A stretch of 64,000 nucleotides of DNA from UBA1479 sp040218445 (GCA_040218445.1 JAVJRK010000010.1:1-64000); one strand, 5' to 3'. Shown: positions 54,434-63,791, counted from the stretch's first letter. The notes: generated by a model from the letters alone, not told the origin. A program made the numbers and translations.

Positions 54434-55867
54434 TCAAGCCGTCAGCAGGCACATCAGCGGGCGAATGTCCGCAACACGATCCAAATCCGCCACGAAGGCC
54501 TTTACCCGGGCGGCCTTGTCCGCCCCGATCACCGGCTCGGCCAACGCGTGGTATTTACGGTCCAGGTCCTGGGCCGTGACCGGGTTTTCCGGGCTGCCCC
54601 GGCGGTTACGTTCCGTATGGCTGAAGGTGCGGCCGTCCTTGGTATGCAAGGTAATACGCGCCATGTGCCGCGCACCCGGGCCTTCGGCCTCGATTTCCGG
54701 GTCGACCTTGGCATCGATGCGCTCGATAAAGGCCAGAACCTTGGCATCCTTGATGCGGTCTTCGGTGAACTGGGCGGTGAAGGCTTCGCCATCCAGCGCG
54801 ATCATGGCCAGGCCGTAATACAGGTTCATCTGCGCCGCCGTGATGCCCTGTGCCTTATAGGGCCAGGCGCAATGCACATAGGTCGGATGACTGATATGGG
54901 CGGTGATGCCCTCGACCTCGTCAGCGCCGATGCCGTTATCCGCCATCACGGCCTTCAGGCAATCCAGGGCCGCATGAATGCTGGTCACCGTGGCATGGGG
55001 CTTGAACCCCGTCTGCAGAATTTCCCACTCCATGGTCTGGCCGGGCATCAGTCCCCGCACGGCGCGGTCGATATTGTTGGTTCCGGCAAAGGCCGCGAGG
55101 AACCCGCCGTATTCAGCCTCGACCATGTCCGAAATACCGGTGAAGCCCTTGGCCGCCAGTTCAGCTCCGCGCACGCCGGCTTCGGCCGCGCGCCCGGAAT
55201 GCAGGCGTTTGACCATGGCCCCTTCCTGAGCCGCCATGAGCCCCGCCCCCAATGAGCCGGCAATGCCGAGTGCATGGGCGGTCTGCGCCGCATCCAAACC
55301 CATCATGCGGGCCGCCGTGGCGGCCGCGACCAGCGGGCCGACCGTGCCCTGGGGATGAAAACCACGCAGCAGCAAATCCGTTCCGGCGGCGGCCCCGACC
55401 CGGCAGGCGACTTCGTATCCCGCGGCGATGGCCGTCAGAACCAGCGACCCGGGCACGCCGTCCTTGCGCGACCCCATCAGGCGTTCCCCCATGTTGAGCG
55501 CCACCGGCACGGCGATGGAATTGGGGTGGGTGATGGCATCGCGGTGGATGTCATCCATTTCGAAGGCATGCCCCGCCGTGGCGTTGACCAGCACGGCATT
55601 GGCCACGGGGACCATGCGCAGCATCCCGATCAAAGACGCTTCGGGCGTACCGCCATCCGCATCGGCCAGTTCGGCGACCATCCGGGTCCAAGGCAATGTC
55701 GCCCCGTGCAGGCAGCAGGCCAGTCCGTCCAGCACCGCCAGTTTCAAGTGGTCGACCACTTCGGGCGGCAGGTCTTCGAATTGCAGGCCCGCGGCGAAAT
55801 CGGCCAGGATGGCGGAGGCACCGGGGGCCGCCGTTTCTGCATGCGTCATGACGTCCCCGTCTTTCAT
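54434..55867 (-). CDS. MmgE/PrpD family protein
   Basis: A 477-residue protein of the 2-methylcitrate dehydratase / cis-aconitate decarboxylase family (DLKLAVLDGLACCLHGATLP-type lead; NATAGHAFEMDDIHRDAITHP; LGIAGSLGAGLMAAQ; FKPHATVTSIHAALDCL). The dehydratase-type His-Asp cluster is in HAFEMDDIH. Start at 55867 has GGGAG upstream; an internal ATG at 55849 is possible. It follows the TauD-family gene by 33 bases, so one operon. The substrate is unknown, because no prpB/prpC genes are nearby. Confidence 0.9.
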   Translation of the reverse strand: MKDGDVMTHAETAAPGASAILADFAAGLQFEDLPPEVVDHLKLAVLDGLACCLHGATLPWTRMVAELADADGGTPEASLIGMLRMVPVANAVLVNATAGHAFEMDDIHRDAITHPNSIAVPVALNMGERLMGSRKDGVPGSLVLTAIAAGYEVACRVGAAAGTDLLLRGFHPQGTVGPLVAAATAARMMGLDAAQTAHALGIAGSLGAGLMAAQEGAMVKRLHSGRAAEAGVRGAELAAKGFTGISDMVEAEYGGFLAAFAGTNNIDRAVRGLMPGQTMEWEILQTGFKPHATVTSIHAALDCLKAVMADNGIGADEVEGITAHISHPTYVHCAWPYKAQGITAAQMNLYYGLAMIALDGEAFTAQFTEDRIKDAKVLAFIERIDAKVDPEIEAEGPGARHMARITLHTKDGRTFSHTERNRRGSPENPVTAQDLDRKYHALAEPVIGADKAARVKAFVADLDRVADIRPLMCLLTA

Positions 55868-55900
55868 TTGATGCTCCCGGCCCGGATGACCATGTCCGGA

Positions 55901-56923
55901 TTATTGGGCACGAACGCCACCGCGCGGACCGGTGTTCAATTGGTTCAGCATTTCCGGCGCGACCGGGCGACCTTCGGGCGTGTTCAGCCAGATACGCAGC
56001 AACAGGCGCTTGCGTTCGACCTCGTCATAATCATGGAATTCTTCGCGCGCGTGCATGGTTGTGCGGTTGTTGAGAATTTGGATGTCGCCGGGCAGCAGGT
56101 CCATCTTCAGCTTCATGTCGTCGCGCATGGACAGTTCGCGCACGTAATCAACGGCTTCCTGCTGTGCGGGCGTCAGGGGGTGGCCGGATTTCTCGGCACC
56201 CAGTTCCAACTGACGTTTGTTGTATTTGCAGGAAAGGGCTCCCTGATAATAGGCGAACACGGGAATTTTCTGGGCCGTGACCTCGGCCATGTTGCCGGTC
56301 TTGGCGGCAAGGTCGACATGGAAGCCGTCGCACAGCGTGTCGATCAGGTCGGGGCGGGCTTTCAGGATTTCATTGTACATGGCGGTCGACGACACCACGG
56401 TGCTTTCCCCGCCTGCCTTGGCCCGGCGCACACACAACAGCCCGACCACGTCGCAGCTGTCCGTATGGGGCGGCAGGTCCAAAGAGGTGCGGTAGAAACG
56501 CACACCCGAAAGATAGGGGTCCGAACCCTTGGGTGCTTCGCCGTAATCCATGACCGAGCCGATCAGTTCGCCCTGTTTATTCTGAACGATGCCGATACCC
56601 AGGTACTGGCCGAGCCCCCAGAAGATCATCTTCAGATCGTCCACGGAATAGCGTTCCGGTCGCAGTCCGCGAAGAACCTGAAAGCCGCGCCCGAACTGAA
56701 TCTCGTCGGAAACATCTTGCAGCCGCGCGGCCAGACCGGGCAGCGGGAAATCCTGTTTGGCGAAACCCAACGCCCTGCCCTCGGCCTTGACCGTGCGCAG
56801 CGCGGTGTCGATTTCGGCGACCTCGTCGGTGCCCAGGGTCATCGTCCAGACGGCCTCGTCGGGATATGTATCCGCCCGCCATGCGGTCGCATCGGTCACG
56901 GGCTGGCGCAGGATTTCGGTCAT
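55901..56923 (-). CDS. TauD/TfdA family Fe(II)/2-oxoglutarate dioxygenase
   Basis: A 340-residue non-haem iron dioxygenase. Iron ligands are His and Asp in LPPHTDSCDVVG and the distal His in NNRTTMHAREEFHD; the 2-oxoglutarate Arg is in KRLLLRIWLN. It is longer than, and different from, the dioxygenase at 27313. The start at 56923 has AGGGAGA upstream; the longer frame to 57028 does not match the family. It heads an operon with the MmgE/PrpD gene, probably a catabolic pair. Confidence 0.9.
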   Translation of the reverse strand: MTEILRQPVTDATAWRADTYPDEAVWTMTLGTDEVAEIDTALRTVKAEGRALGFAKQDFPLPGLAARLQDVSDEIQFGRGFQVLRGLRPERYSVDDLKMIFWGLGQYLGIGIVQNKQGELIGSVMDYGEAPKGSDPYLSGVRFYRTSLDLPPHTDSCDVVGLLCVRRAKAGGESTVVSSTAMYNEILKARPDLIDTLCDGFHVDLAAKTGNMAEVTAQKIPVFAYYQGALSCKYNKRQLELGAEKSGHPLTPAQQEAVDYVRELSMRDDMKLKMDLLPGDIQILNNRTTMHAREEFHDYDEVERKRLLLRIWLNTPEGRPVAPEMLNQLNTGPRGGVRAQ

Positions 56924-56996
56924 CGAAAGTCGTCTCCCTGGAATGTCGGCTGATCGGTCTGCAGAGGCATGCCCCAGCTCATCGGCGGCGCGGCAC

Positions 56997-57028
56997 ATTG
57001 TATACAATCTGACGCGGCAGAGAGACAA
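56997..57028 (-). promoter_or_regulatory. Promoter with GntR/FadR-type palindrome, TauD-MmgE/PrpD operon
   Basis: The perfect 12-bp palindrome ATTGTATACAAT (56997-57008) fits the TNGTATACNA pattern bound by GntR-family (FadR/FCD) repressors. On the minus strand it overlaps a candidate -10 TATACA (56999-57004) that stands 18 bases from a -35 TTGTCT (57023-57028). A repressor bound here would block RNA polymerase. No GntR gene is present in the window. Confidence 0.55.
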
Positions 57029-57150
57029 CCAAATTACGGTTCGGGCCCGAATTTCTTGATTCCCGATGCTGGCGGGCCCGCCCGTCTTTGGTCATAATCG
57101 CCGGCTATTGAAGGATAATCCCACCCGCCGCCGCAGGAGAAACCCGGCCG

Positions 57151-57993
57151 ATGTTATTGCCGCTATACGATTCCAATCCCCGGCACCGCATCCCGTTTCA
57201 ATACGTAACCGTCGCCCTGATCGCAATCTGCGGCGCCGTGTTCCTGTGGCAGGCGACGCTCGACCCCCGAAGCGCGCAGGAAGCCGTTTATGCGCTGGGG
57301 GCCATTCCGGCCGTCGTGTTCGGCGACAAAAGCCTGCCGCCGGAACTGGCCTGGATTCCGGCCGAAGCGACCTTGCTCACCTCCATGTTCATGCACGGCG
57401 GCTGGATGCATCTGATCGGCAACATGCTGTACCTGTGGATTCTCGGCGACAACGTCGAGGACTGCATGGGCCATGTGCGGTTTTTGATCTTCTATTTGTT
57501 GTGCGGCATCGCCGCGGTCATGGCGCATATGCTGATCGACCCCACCTCCACCGTTCCCTTGGTGGGGGCGTCCGGGGCGATTTCCGGTGTGATCGGGGCC
57601 TATCTGCTGCTGCACCCCAAGGCCCATATCAACGTGCTGATCTGGATTTTCATCTTCGTGAAGATCGTGCCCGTGCCGGCCTGGACCGCGCTGGCTGCCT
57701 GGATCGGGTTGCAGGTCTTCAGCGCTGCCCAGGACCCGGGATCGGGCGGCGGCGTCGCCTTTTGGGCTCATATCGGGGGGGCCGTCGCCGGCATGATCCT
57801 GGTGCCGTTCTTCAAACGAAAGGACGTGCCGCTTCTGGCCGGAATCGGCGGCAGGCCCCTTCATCCGGTCGAACCTCGGGGCAAAGGCACCCCCGGACCA
57901 GGTCCCTGGGATCAGCAACAGCCGGGAGAGCGCGCACCCAAAATCCGCTTGCGCCGTCCCGGCCGGGGCGGTGTGAAACGGCCCTGGCACTGA
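57151..57993 (+). CDS. Rhomboid family intramembrane serine protease
   Basis: A 280-residue membrane protease with about six helices. The catalytic Ser141 is in GASGAISGVIG and His207 in FWAHIGGAVAG; HGGWMHLIGNMLYLWILGDNVED is the typical helix-1/2 signature. A basic Pro-rich tail of about 55 residues follows the last helix. Start follows AGGAG. It is divergent from the TauD operon and ends before purL. Confidence 0.93.
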   Translation: MLLPLYDSNPRHRIPFQYVTVALIAICGAVFLWQATLDPRSAQEAVYALGAIPAVVFGDKSLPPELAWIPAEATLLTSMFMHGGWMHLIGNMLYLWILGDNVEDCMGHVRFLIFYLLCGIAAVMAHMLIDPTSTVPLVGASGAISGVIGAYLLLHPKAHINVLIWIFIFVKIVPVPAWTALAAWIGLQVFSAAQDPGSGGGVAFWAHIGGAVAGMILVPFFKRKDVPLLAGIGGRPLHPVEPRGKGTPGPGPWDQQQPGERAPKIRLRRPGRGGVKRPWH

Positions 57994-58087
57994 GGATTCG
58001 CCCTTTAACACGGAAAACCCCGGCAAACGGCCTCTCATGGCCGATAAAACATTGCCAAATGCCGGGGATTTGCTAAGAAGTGCCGCC

Positions 58088-60304
58088 ATGGACGCACCCC
58101 AAAATTCTGCTACGGATTCCCCGGAAATCACGCCTGAAATCGTCGCCGAGCACGGCCTGAGCCCTGCCGAGTACGAAAAGGTGCTGGAAATCCTCGGCCG
58201 TGCCCCGAACCTGACGGAACTGGGCATCTTCTCCGTCATGTGGTCGGAGCATTGCTCCTACAAATCCTCGAAAAAATGGCTGAAGACCCTGCCGACCGAA
58301 GGCAAGCGGGTGATCTGCGGCCCCGGCGAGAACGCGGGCGTGGTCGACATCGACGACGGCCAGGCCGTGATCTTCAAGATGGAAAGCCACAACCACCCCA
58401 GCTTCATCGAACCCTACCAAGGGGCGGCGACGGGCGTGGGCGGCATCCTGCGCGACGTCTTCACCATGGGGGCCCGGCCCGTGGCCAACCTGAACGCGCT
58501 GCGTTTCGGTTCTCCCGACCATCCCAAGACCCGCCATCTGGTGGGCGGCGTGGTTGCCGGGATCGGCGGCTACGGCAACTGTGTCGGCGTGCCGACCGTG
58601 GGCGGCGAATGCGAATTCCACGAAGGCTACAACGGCAACATCCTGGTCAACGCCATGACCGTCGGTGTGGCCGATCAGGACAAGATTTTCTATTCAGCCG
58701 CCACGGGCATCGGCAATCCGATTGTCTATGTGGGCTCTAAAACCGGGCGCGACGGCATTCATGGGGCAACCATGGCGTCCGCCGAATTCACGGACGATTC
58801 CGACGAAAAACGCCCGACCGTCCAGGTCGGCGACCCGTTCACGGAAAAATTGCTGATCGAGGCCTGCCTGGAATTGATGTCCACGGACATGATCATCGCC
58901 ATTCAGGACATGGGCGCGGCGGGCTTGACGTCCAGCAGCTTCGAGATGGCATCCAAGGGCGGCACCGGGGTCGAATTGGACCTGGATCACGTGCCCCAGC
59001 GCGAAGAAGGCATGACGGCCTATGAAATGATGCTGTCGGAAAGCCAGGAGCGCATGCTTATGGTCCTGAAGCCCGGGCGCGAGGACGATGCCCGCAAGAT
59101 CTTCGAAAAATGGGAGCTGGACTTCGCCGTGGTCGGCAAGCTGACCGACACGGGGCACATGGTCCTGCGCCACAAGGGCGAAATCGTCGCCGACCTGCCG
59201 ATCGATCCGCTGGCCCTGGCCAGCCCCGAATACGACCGTCCCTGGGTCAAGACACCGAAACAGACCGCGATCACGGCCCAGGACCTGAAAAAAGATGTGG
59301 CCCCGCTGGATGCCCTGAAAACCCTGTTGGGCTGCCCGCATCTGGCTTCCAAACGCTGGATCTGGGAACAGTACGACCACATGGTCATGGGCGACACAAT
59401 CGGGCGGCCCGGCGGCGACGCAGGCGTGGTGCGCGTGCACGGCACGCAAAAGGCCCTGGCCATGACGTCGGACTGCACGCCGCGCTATTGCCAAGCCGAT
59501 CCCGTCGAAGGCGGCCGTCAGGTCGTGGCCGAAGCCTGGCGCAACCTGACCGCCGTGGGTGCGCGCCCGCTGGCCATCACCGACAACATGAATTTCGGCA
59601 ATCCCGAACGTCCTGAAATCATGGGGCAGTTCGTCGGCTGCGTCGAAGGCATCCGCGAAGCCTGCGTGGCGCTGGAATTCCCCGTCGTCTCGGGCAACGT
59701 GTCGCTTTACAATGAAACCAACGGCAAGGGCATTCCGCCGACGCCGACCATCGGCGGTGTCGGCCTGTTGCCGGATGCGTCGAAGCGTGTCGGCCTGGGC
59801 CTGCCGAAGGACCGCGCCGCCATCGTTCTGCTGGGGGCGACCGAAGGCCATTTGGGACAATCGCTTTACCTGCGCGAGATCGAAGGCCGCGAAGAAGGCG
59901 CCCCGCCGCCCGTCAGCCTGGGCACGGAACGGCGCAACGGCGATTTCGTCCGCACTCTGATCGAAGCGGGGCAGATCACTGCCTGTCATGACCTGTCGGA
60001 TGGCGGATTACTGGTAGCCCTTGCGGAAATGGCGTTGGCCGGCGATCTGGGCGCGGACATCACCCTGCCCGACGGCATTAATCCGACAGGCTTCCTGTTC
60101 GGCGAGGACCAGGCCCGTTATCTGGTCGTCACCGATAATCCCCAACAAGTCGTGGATGCGGCCCGGGATACGGGCGTGCCGGCAACGGCATTGGGTGTTT
60201 GCCGGGGCGGCGAAATCGTGATTGCGGACCTGGGTTCCATCGCTTTGTCGGAACTGCGGGAAGCCCACGAAAGCTGGATGCCAGCCTTTATGACCGGGAC
60301 CTGA
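58088..60304 (+). CDS. purL: FGAM synthase subunit PurL (short form)
   Basis: A 738-residue synthase subunit that turns FGAR to FGAM with ATP and ammonia from PurQ. It is the short form needing PurS and PurQ. Motifs include MWSEHCSYKSSKKWLK, the ATP site KMESHNHPSFIEPYQGAATG, and GGGxG-like second repeats (GRPGGDAGVVRV). I use the ATG at 58088 (MDAPQNSA); one at 58037 is also in frame. The bolA-grxD pair follows, an order common in Alphaproteobacteria. Confidence 0.97.
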   Translation: MDAPQNSATDSPEITPEIVAEHGLSPAEYEKVLEILGRAPNLTELGIFSVMWSEHCSYKSSKKWLKTLPTEGKRVICGPGENAGVVDIDDGQAVIFKMESHNHPSFIEPYQGAATGVGGILRDVFTMGARPVANLNALRFGSPDHPKTRHLVGGVVAGIGGYGNCVGVPTVGGECEFHEGYNGNILVNAMTVGVADQDKIFYSAATGIGNPIVYVGSKTGRDGIHGATMASAEFTDDSDEKRPTVQVGDPFTEKLLIEACLELMSTDMIIAIQDMGAAGLTSSSFEMASKGGTGVELDLDHVPQREEGMTAYEMMLSESQERMLMVLKPGREDDARKIFEKWELDFAVVGKLTDTGHMVLRHKGEIVADLPIDPLALASPEYDRPWVKTPKQTAITAQDLKKDVAPLDALKTLLGCPHLASKRWIWEQYDHMVMGDTIGRPGGDAGVVRVHGTQKALAMTSDCTPRYCQADPVEGGRQVVAEAWRNLTAVGARPLAITDNMNFGNPERPEIMGQFVGCVEGIREACVALEFPVVSGNVSLYNETNGKGIPPTPTIGGVGLLPDASKRVGLGLPKDRAAIVLLGATEGHLGQSLYLREIEGREEGAPPPVSLGTERRNGDFVRTLIEAGQITACHDLSDGGLLVALAEMALAGDLGADITLPDGINPTGFLFGEDQARYLVVTDNPQQVVDAARDTGVPATALGVCRGGEIVIADLGSIALSELREAHESWMPAFMTGT

Positions 60305-60413
60305 GCAGTATCCAGAGCCTCTGTCGATTTTTCAGGTCACGCGGACTGTTGACCTTCGGCCCGCGCCGGGCCATATCTTCACCCAATAACGTGCTGAATG
60401 TGGAGATGCAGAT

Positions 60414-60650
60414 ATGGCAATGGCCGCCGGCGACATCGAAAGCCTTATCCGCGAGGGGATTCCCGGCGCGGAGGTGACCATTGAAGACCTGCGCGGCGAC
60501 GGCGACCATTATCTTGCGGTCGTCGTGTCGGACGCCTTTCGGGGAAAATCCCGCGTTCAGCAACACCAGATGGTCTATCAGGCGCTTCAGGGGCGCATGG
60601 GCAACGAACTGCATGCCCTGGCCCTGCAGACTTCCGCGCCCCAGGACTGA
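60414..60650 (+). CDS. BolA family protein
   Basis: A 78-residue BolA-fold protein (IESLIREGIPGAEVTIEDLRGDGDHY; FRGKSRVQQHQMVYQAL) with the conserved His in QHQMVYQ. BolA proteins bind a [2Fe-2S] cluster together with a monothiol glutaredoxin; that partner, grxD, is the next gene, 66 bases downstream. A second ATG at 60420 is possible. Confidence 0.92.
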   Translation: MAMAAGDIESLIREGIPGAEVTIEDLRGDGDHYLAVVVSDAFRGKSRVQQHQMVYQALQGRMGNELHALALQTSAPQD

Positions 60651-60716
60651 TCCGGAACCAGCGCAGACGACCCGCCCGTGGAATTCGGCCCGGGCCACTT
60701 AGAAAGGACAAGACAT

Positions 60717-61052
60717 ATGAGCGAGAATCCGGTTTTCGCCCAGATCAAACAGGAAGTGGACGACAACGACGTGGTGCTGTTCATGAAGGGCACGCCCATG
60801 TTCCCGCAATGCGGGTTTTCCGCCGCCGTGGTGCAGGCGCTGTCGGTCATGGGTGTGAAGTTCAAGGGCGTGAACGTCCTGGACGACATGGATATCCGCG
60901 AAGGCATCAAGGCCTATACCAACTGGCCGACCATTCCCCAGCTTTACGTTAAGGGTGAATTCGTGGGCGGCTGCGACATCATCCGGGAAATGTACGAAAC
61001 CGGTGAATTGAAGCAGTTATTCGACGAAAAAGGCGTTGAAAACGCCGCCTGA
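60717..61052 (+). CDS. grxD: Monothiol glutaredoxin (Grx4 type)
   Basis: A 111-residue monothiol glutaredoxin with the CGFS motif (Cys32 in FPQCGFSAAVVQAL), the cis-Pro in WPTIPQLYVKGEFVGG and the GCD glutathione-binding turn. It carries and transfers Fe-S clusters, usually in a complex with BolA, encoded just upstream. Ribosome site AGAAAGGA. A terminator follows. Confidence 0.96.
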   Translation: MSENPVFAQIKQEVDDNDVVLFMKGTPMFPQCGFSAAVVQALSVMGVKFKGVNVLDDMDIREGIKAYTNWPTIPQLYVKGEFVGGCDIIREMYETGELKQLFDEKGVENAA

Positions 61053-61129
61053 ATTTCGTCTTATTCGTCTGGGTATAACCACCCCATAAAAATGAGGCCC
61101 CCGAGTTTCCAGGGAGGGGCTTGAGGGAA

Positions 61130-61154
61130 GGGCCGCCAATTGGCGGTCCTTTTC
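61130..61154 (+). terminator. Rho-independent terminator after grxD
   Basis: The stem GGGCCGCC-AATT-GGCGGTCC (61130-61149, one G-T pair) is followed by TTTTCC. It closes the purL-bolA-grxD group. Confidence 0.8.
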
Positions 61155-61396
61155 CTATTTGGGTGCTGTGCAGCACGCAACAGGCACAGCGATCATTATC
61201 TTCCTACAGCGATAGCCGAGTTCTTATGACAGATGCGAACGCCCGGATTTCCAGGGGTTCTCGCCGTAGAGATCCCATGAATTCTATTAATCGTTTTTTA
61301 CGATTTAATTATATTAATAAATCAATTTTATAATTTATTGTGCGCCTGCTAAACACGTCTCCGTCAACACCATCAACACCAACCAACGGAGCAGTT
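61155..61396 (+). promoter_or_regulatory. ahpC upstream region with AT-rich island
   Basis: After the terminator, a strongly AT-rich island spans about 61281-61338, unlike its surroundings. It contains the inverted repeat AATCGT-TTTTT-ACGATT (61289-61305) and repeated TTAATTATATTAATAA-like sequence. This is probably the ahpC promoter and operator region. I cannot name the regulator: one stretch at 61212-61227 (ATAG...TTAT) loosely recalls an OxyR half-site. No reading frame is convincing here. Confidence 0.4.
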
Positions 61397-61960
61397 ATGT
61401 CGCTTATCAATACCGAAATGAAGCCGTTCACGGCCGAAGCCTATCAAGACGGCAAGTTCGTCACCGTCACCGACGAAGACGTGAAGGGCAAATGGGGGGT
61501 GTTTTTCTTCTACCCCGCCGACTTTACCTTCGTCTGCCCGACCGAACTTGAAGACCTGGCCGACAACTACGACCAGTTCCAGTCCATGGACGTGGAAATC
61601 TACGGCGTGTCGACCGACACCCATTTCTCCCACAAAGCCTGGCACGATACTTCGGACGCCATCGGTAAGATCAAATTCCCCATGCTCGGCGATCCGACCG
61701 GCACGATCACCCGCAACTTCGAAGTGATGCGTGAAGGCCAGGGACTGGCCGATCGCGGCACCTTCGTGGTCGACCCGGACGGCGTGATCCAGATTCTGGA
61801 AACGACCTCCGAAGGCGTCGGCCGCAATGCCACGGAACTTCTCCGCAAGATCAAAGCCGCTCAGTACGTGCGTGCCAATCCGGACGAAGTCTGCCCCGCC
61901 AAATGGGAAGAAGGCTCGGAAACGCTGGCCCCCTCCCTGCAGCTGGTCGGCAAGATCTAG
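61397..61960 (+). CDS. ahpC: Peroxiredoxin AhpC
   Basis: A 187-residue 2-Cys peroxiredoxin reducing organic peroxides, H2O2 and peroxynitrite. The peroxidatic Cys47 lies in FTFVCPTELED and the resolving Cys166 in DEVCPAKWEEG, the same numbering as E. coli AhpC. GGAG lies upstream. Its reductase, AhpF, is encoded next. Confidence 0.97.
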   Translation: MSLINTEMKPFTAEAYQDGKFVTVTDEDVKGKWGVFFFYPADFTFVCPTELEDLADNYDQFQSMDVEIYGVSTDTHFSHKAWHDTSDAIGKIKFPMLGDPTGTITRNFEVMREGQGLADRGTFVVDPDGVIQILETTSEGVGRNATELLRKIKAAQYVRANPDEVCPAKWEEGSETLAPSLQLVGKI

Positions 61961-62067
61961 TCAAGGCAAACGGGCGCGGCGCCGCATCGGCACGCGCCCC
62001 TTTCGCCCCGCCTTGTGACCTGGCCGCGTTTTAGGCCCAAGAAAGTCAAGAGACCAAGAAAGAGAGC

Positions 62068-63663
62068 ATGAAGACAATGTTGGACGATACCCTTAAAGCC
62101 CAATTGAAAGGCTATCTGGAAAACCTCCGGACGCCGATCGAGCTCGTCGCCACCTTGGGCGATGGGAAATCCTCGGCGGATATGGCCTCCCTGCTCTCCG
62201 ATATTGCTCAGCTTTCCGACAAGGTCACCTGGCGACAGGCCGAAGCCTCTGAACGAGATAGCCGGGCACCGTCGTTCACGATTCTCCGCAAGGACGAGGA
62301 AACGGGTGTGCGGTTCGCCGGCATCCCCACGGGTCACGAGTTCACGTCCCTGGTTCTGGCCCTGCTGCATTCAGGCGGCCATCCGCCCAAGGTCGATACG
62401 GACGTGCTGGACCAGATCGCGGCCCTGCCGGGTGAATTCCAGTTCGAAACCTATTTCTCCCTGTCCTGCCAGAACTGCCCCGACGTGGTCCAGGCCCTGA
62501 ACATCATGGCTGTGTTCAACCCGAACATCACCCACGTCGCCATCGACGGCGCCCTGTTCAAGGACGAAGTCGAGGAACGCCAGGTCATGGCCGTGCCCTC
62601 GGTCTATTTGAACGGCGCACCGTTCGCCCAGGGCCGCCAGGAACTGGAACAAATTCTGGCCAAGATCGACACCGGCGCGGGCGACCGCATGGCTGAAGCC
62701 ATCGCCGAAAAAGACCCGTTCGACATGCTGATCGTCGGCGGCGGGCCGGCCGGGGCCGCAGCGGCGATCTATGCCGCCCGCAAGGGCATCCGCACGGGCA
62801 TCGCGGCAGAACGGTTCGGCGGCCAGGTGCTGGACACCATGTCGATTGAAAACCTGATTTCCGTGCCCCATACGGAAGGCCCCGAACTGGCGGCCGCCCT
62901 GGAAACCCACGTCAAGGAATACGACGTCGATATCATGAACCTGCAGCGCGCAGCGGAACTGATTCCCGCCAACGCCCCCGGCGGCCTGCACACAGTCAAA
63001 CTGGAAAACGGCGCCGAACTGAAATCCCGGGCCCTGGTCCTTTCGACTGGTGCGCGTTGGCGGCAGATGAACGTTCCCGGTGAAGACGAATACCGCAACC
63101 GCGGCGTCGCCTATTGCCCGCATTGTGACGGCCCCCTGTTCAAGGGCAAGCGCGTGGCGGTGATCGGCGGCGGCAACTCGGGCGTCGAAGCGGCCATCGA
63201 CCTGGCCGGTATTGTCGGCCATGTCACGCTGATCGAATTCGATACCAAACTGCGTGCCGATGCAGTCCTACAAACCAAGCTGCGGTCTCTCAAGAACGTC
63301 GATGTCATCGTTTCCGCCCAGACCACGGATGTGGTCGGCGACGGCAACAAAGTGACGGGCCTGACTTATAAAGACCGCACGACCGACGAAACCCACCGGC
63401 TGGAGCTGGAGGGCGTGTTCGTCCAGATCGGCCTGGTCCCCAATACGGAATGGCTGAAAGGCACGGTCGCCCTGACTGGCCATGGCGAGATCGAAATCGA
63501 CCCGCGCGGTGAAACCTCCATCCCCGGCATCTTCGCCGCCGGCGACGCGACCACCGTCGCCCATAAACAGATCATCATTTCCATGGGCGATGGTGCGAAA
63601 GCCGCCCTGTCGGCCTTCGATTACATGATCCGCCTGGCCCCCGCCGAAGACATCGCGGCCTGA
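62068..63663 (+). CDS. ahpF: Alkyl hydroperoxide reductase subunit F
   Basis: A 531-residue NADH-dependent flavoprotein that reduces AhpC. The N-terminal thioredoxin-like unit has the redox pair Cys134/Cys137 in SCQNCPD; the FAD/NADH part has VGGGPAGAAAAIYAARKG and the second redox pair Cys350/Cys353 in YCPHCDGP. Start at 62068 with AGAAAGAGAG upstream, or 62077. It sits 107 bases after ahpC. Confidence 0.97.
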   Translation: MKTMLDDTLKAQLKGYLENLRTPIELVATLGDGKSSADMASLLSDIAQLSDKVTWRQAEASERDSRAPSFTILRKDEETGVRFAGIPTGHEFTSLVLALLHSGGHPPKVDTDVLDQIAALPGEFQFETYFSLSCQNCPDVVQALNIMAVFNPNITHVAIDGALFKDEVEERQVMAVPSVYLNGAPFAQGRQELEQILAKIDTGAGDRMAEAIAEKDPFDMLIVGGGPAGAAAAIYAARKGIRTGIAAERFGGQVLDTMSIENLISVPHTEGPELAAALETHVKEYDVDIMNLQRAAELIPANAPGGLHTVKLENGAELKSRALVLSTGARWRQMNVPGEDEYRNRGVAYCPHCDGPLFKGKRVAVIGGGNSGVEAAIDLAGIVGHVTLIEFDTKLRADAVLQTKLRSLKNVDVIVSAQTTDVVGDGNKVTGLTYKDRTTDETHRLELEGVFVQIGLVPNTEWLKGTVALTGHGEIEIDPRGETSIPGIFAAGDATTVAHKQIIISMGDGAKAALSAFDYMIRLAPAEDIAA

Positions 63664-63736
63664 GTCTACACCGGCGCCCGTATCCCCTGCTCCTTGGGGA
63701 ACGGGCGTCGGACCCTTTGTCTCCAGGGGGTCAATG

Positions 63737-63761
63737 AAAAGGCCGCGTAATGCGGCCTTTT
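63737..63761 (+). terminator. Rho-independent terminator after ahpF
   Basis: AAAAGGCCGC-GTAAT-GCGGCCTTTT: a ten-base perfect stem. A and T runs flank the stem on both sides, so it can work in both directions and may also terminate the gene at the right end of the window. Confidence 0.85.
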
Positions 63762-63791
63762 CCCGTTTCGGCGGCGACAGGCTTGCCGCAC

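Noticed and set aside
57071..57082. GGCGGGCCCGCC palindrome upstream of the rhomboid gene
   Set aside because: Short GC-only palindromes are expected often in this base composition and this one aligns with no promoter element.
61212..61227. OxyR-like ATAG-N8-TTAT upstream of ahpC
   Set aside because: One base too long and short of matches for the ATAG-tetranucleotide array; the other half-site is missing.
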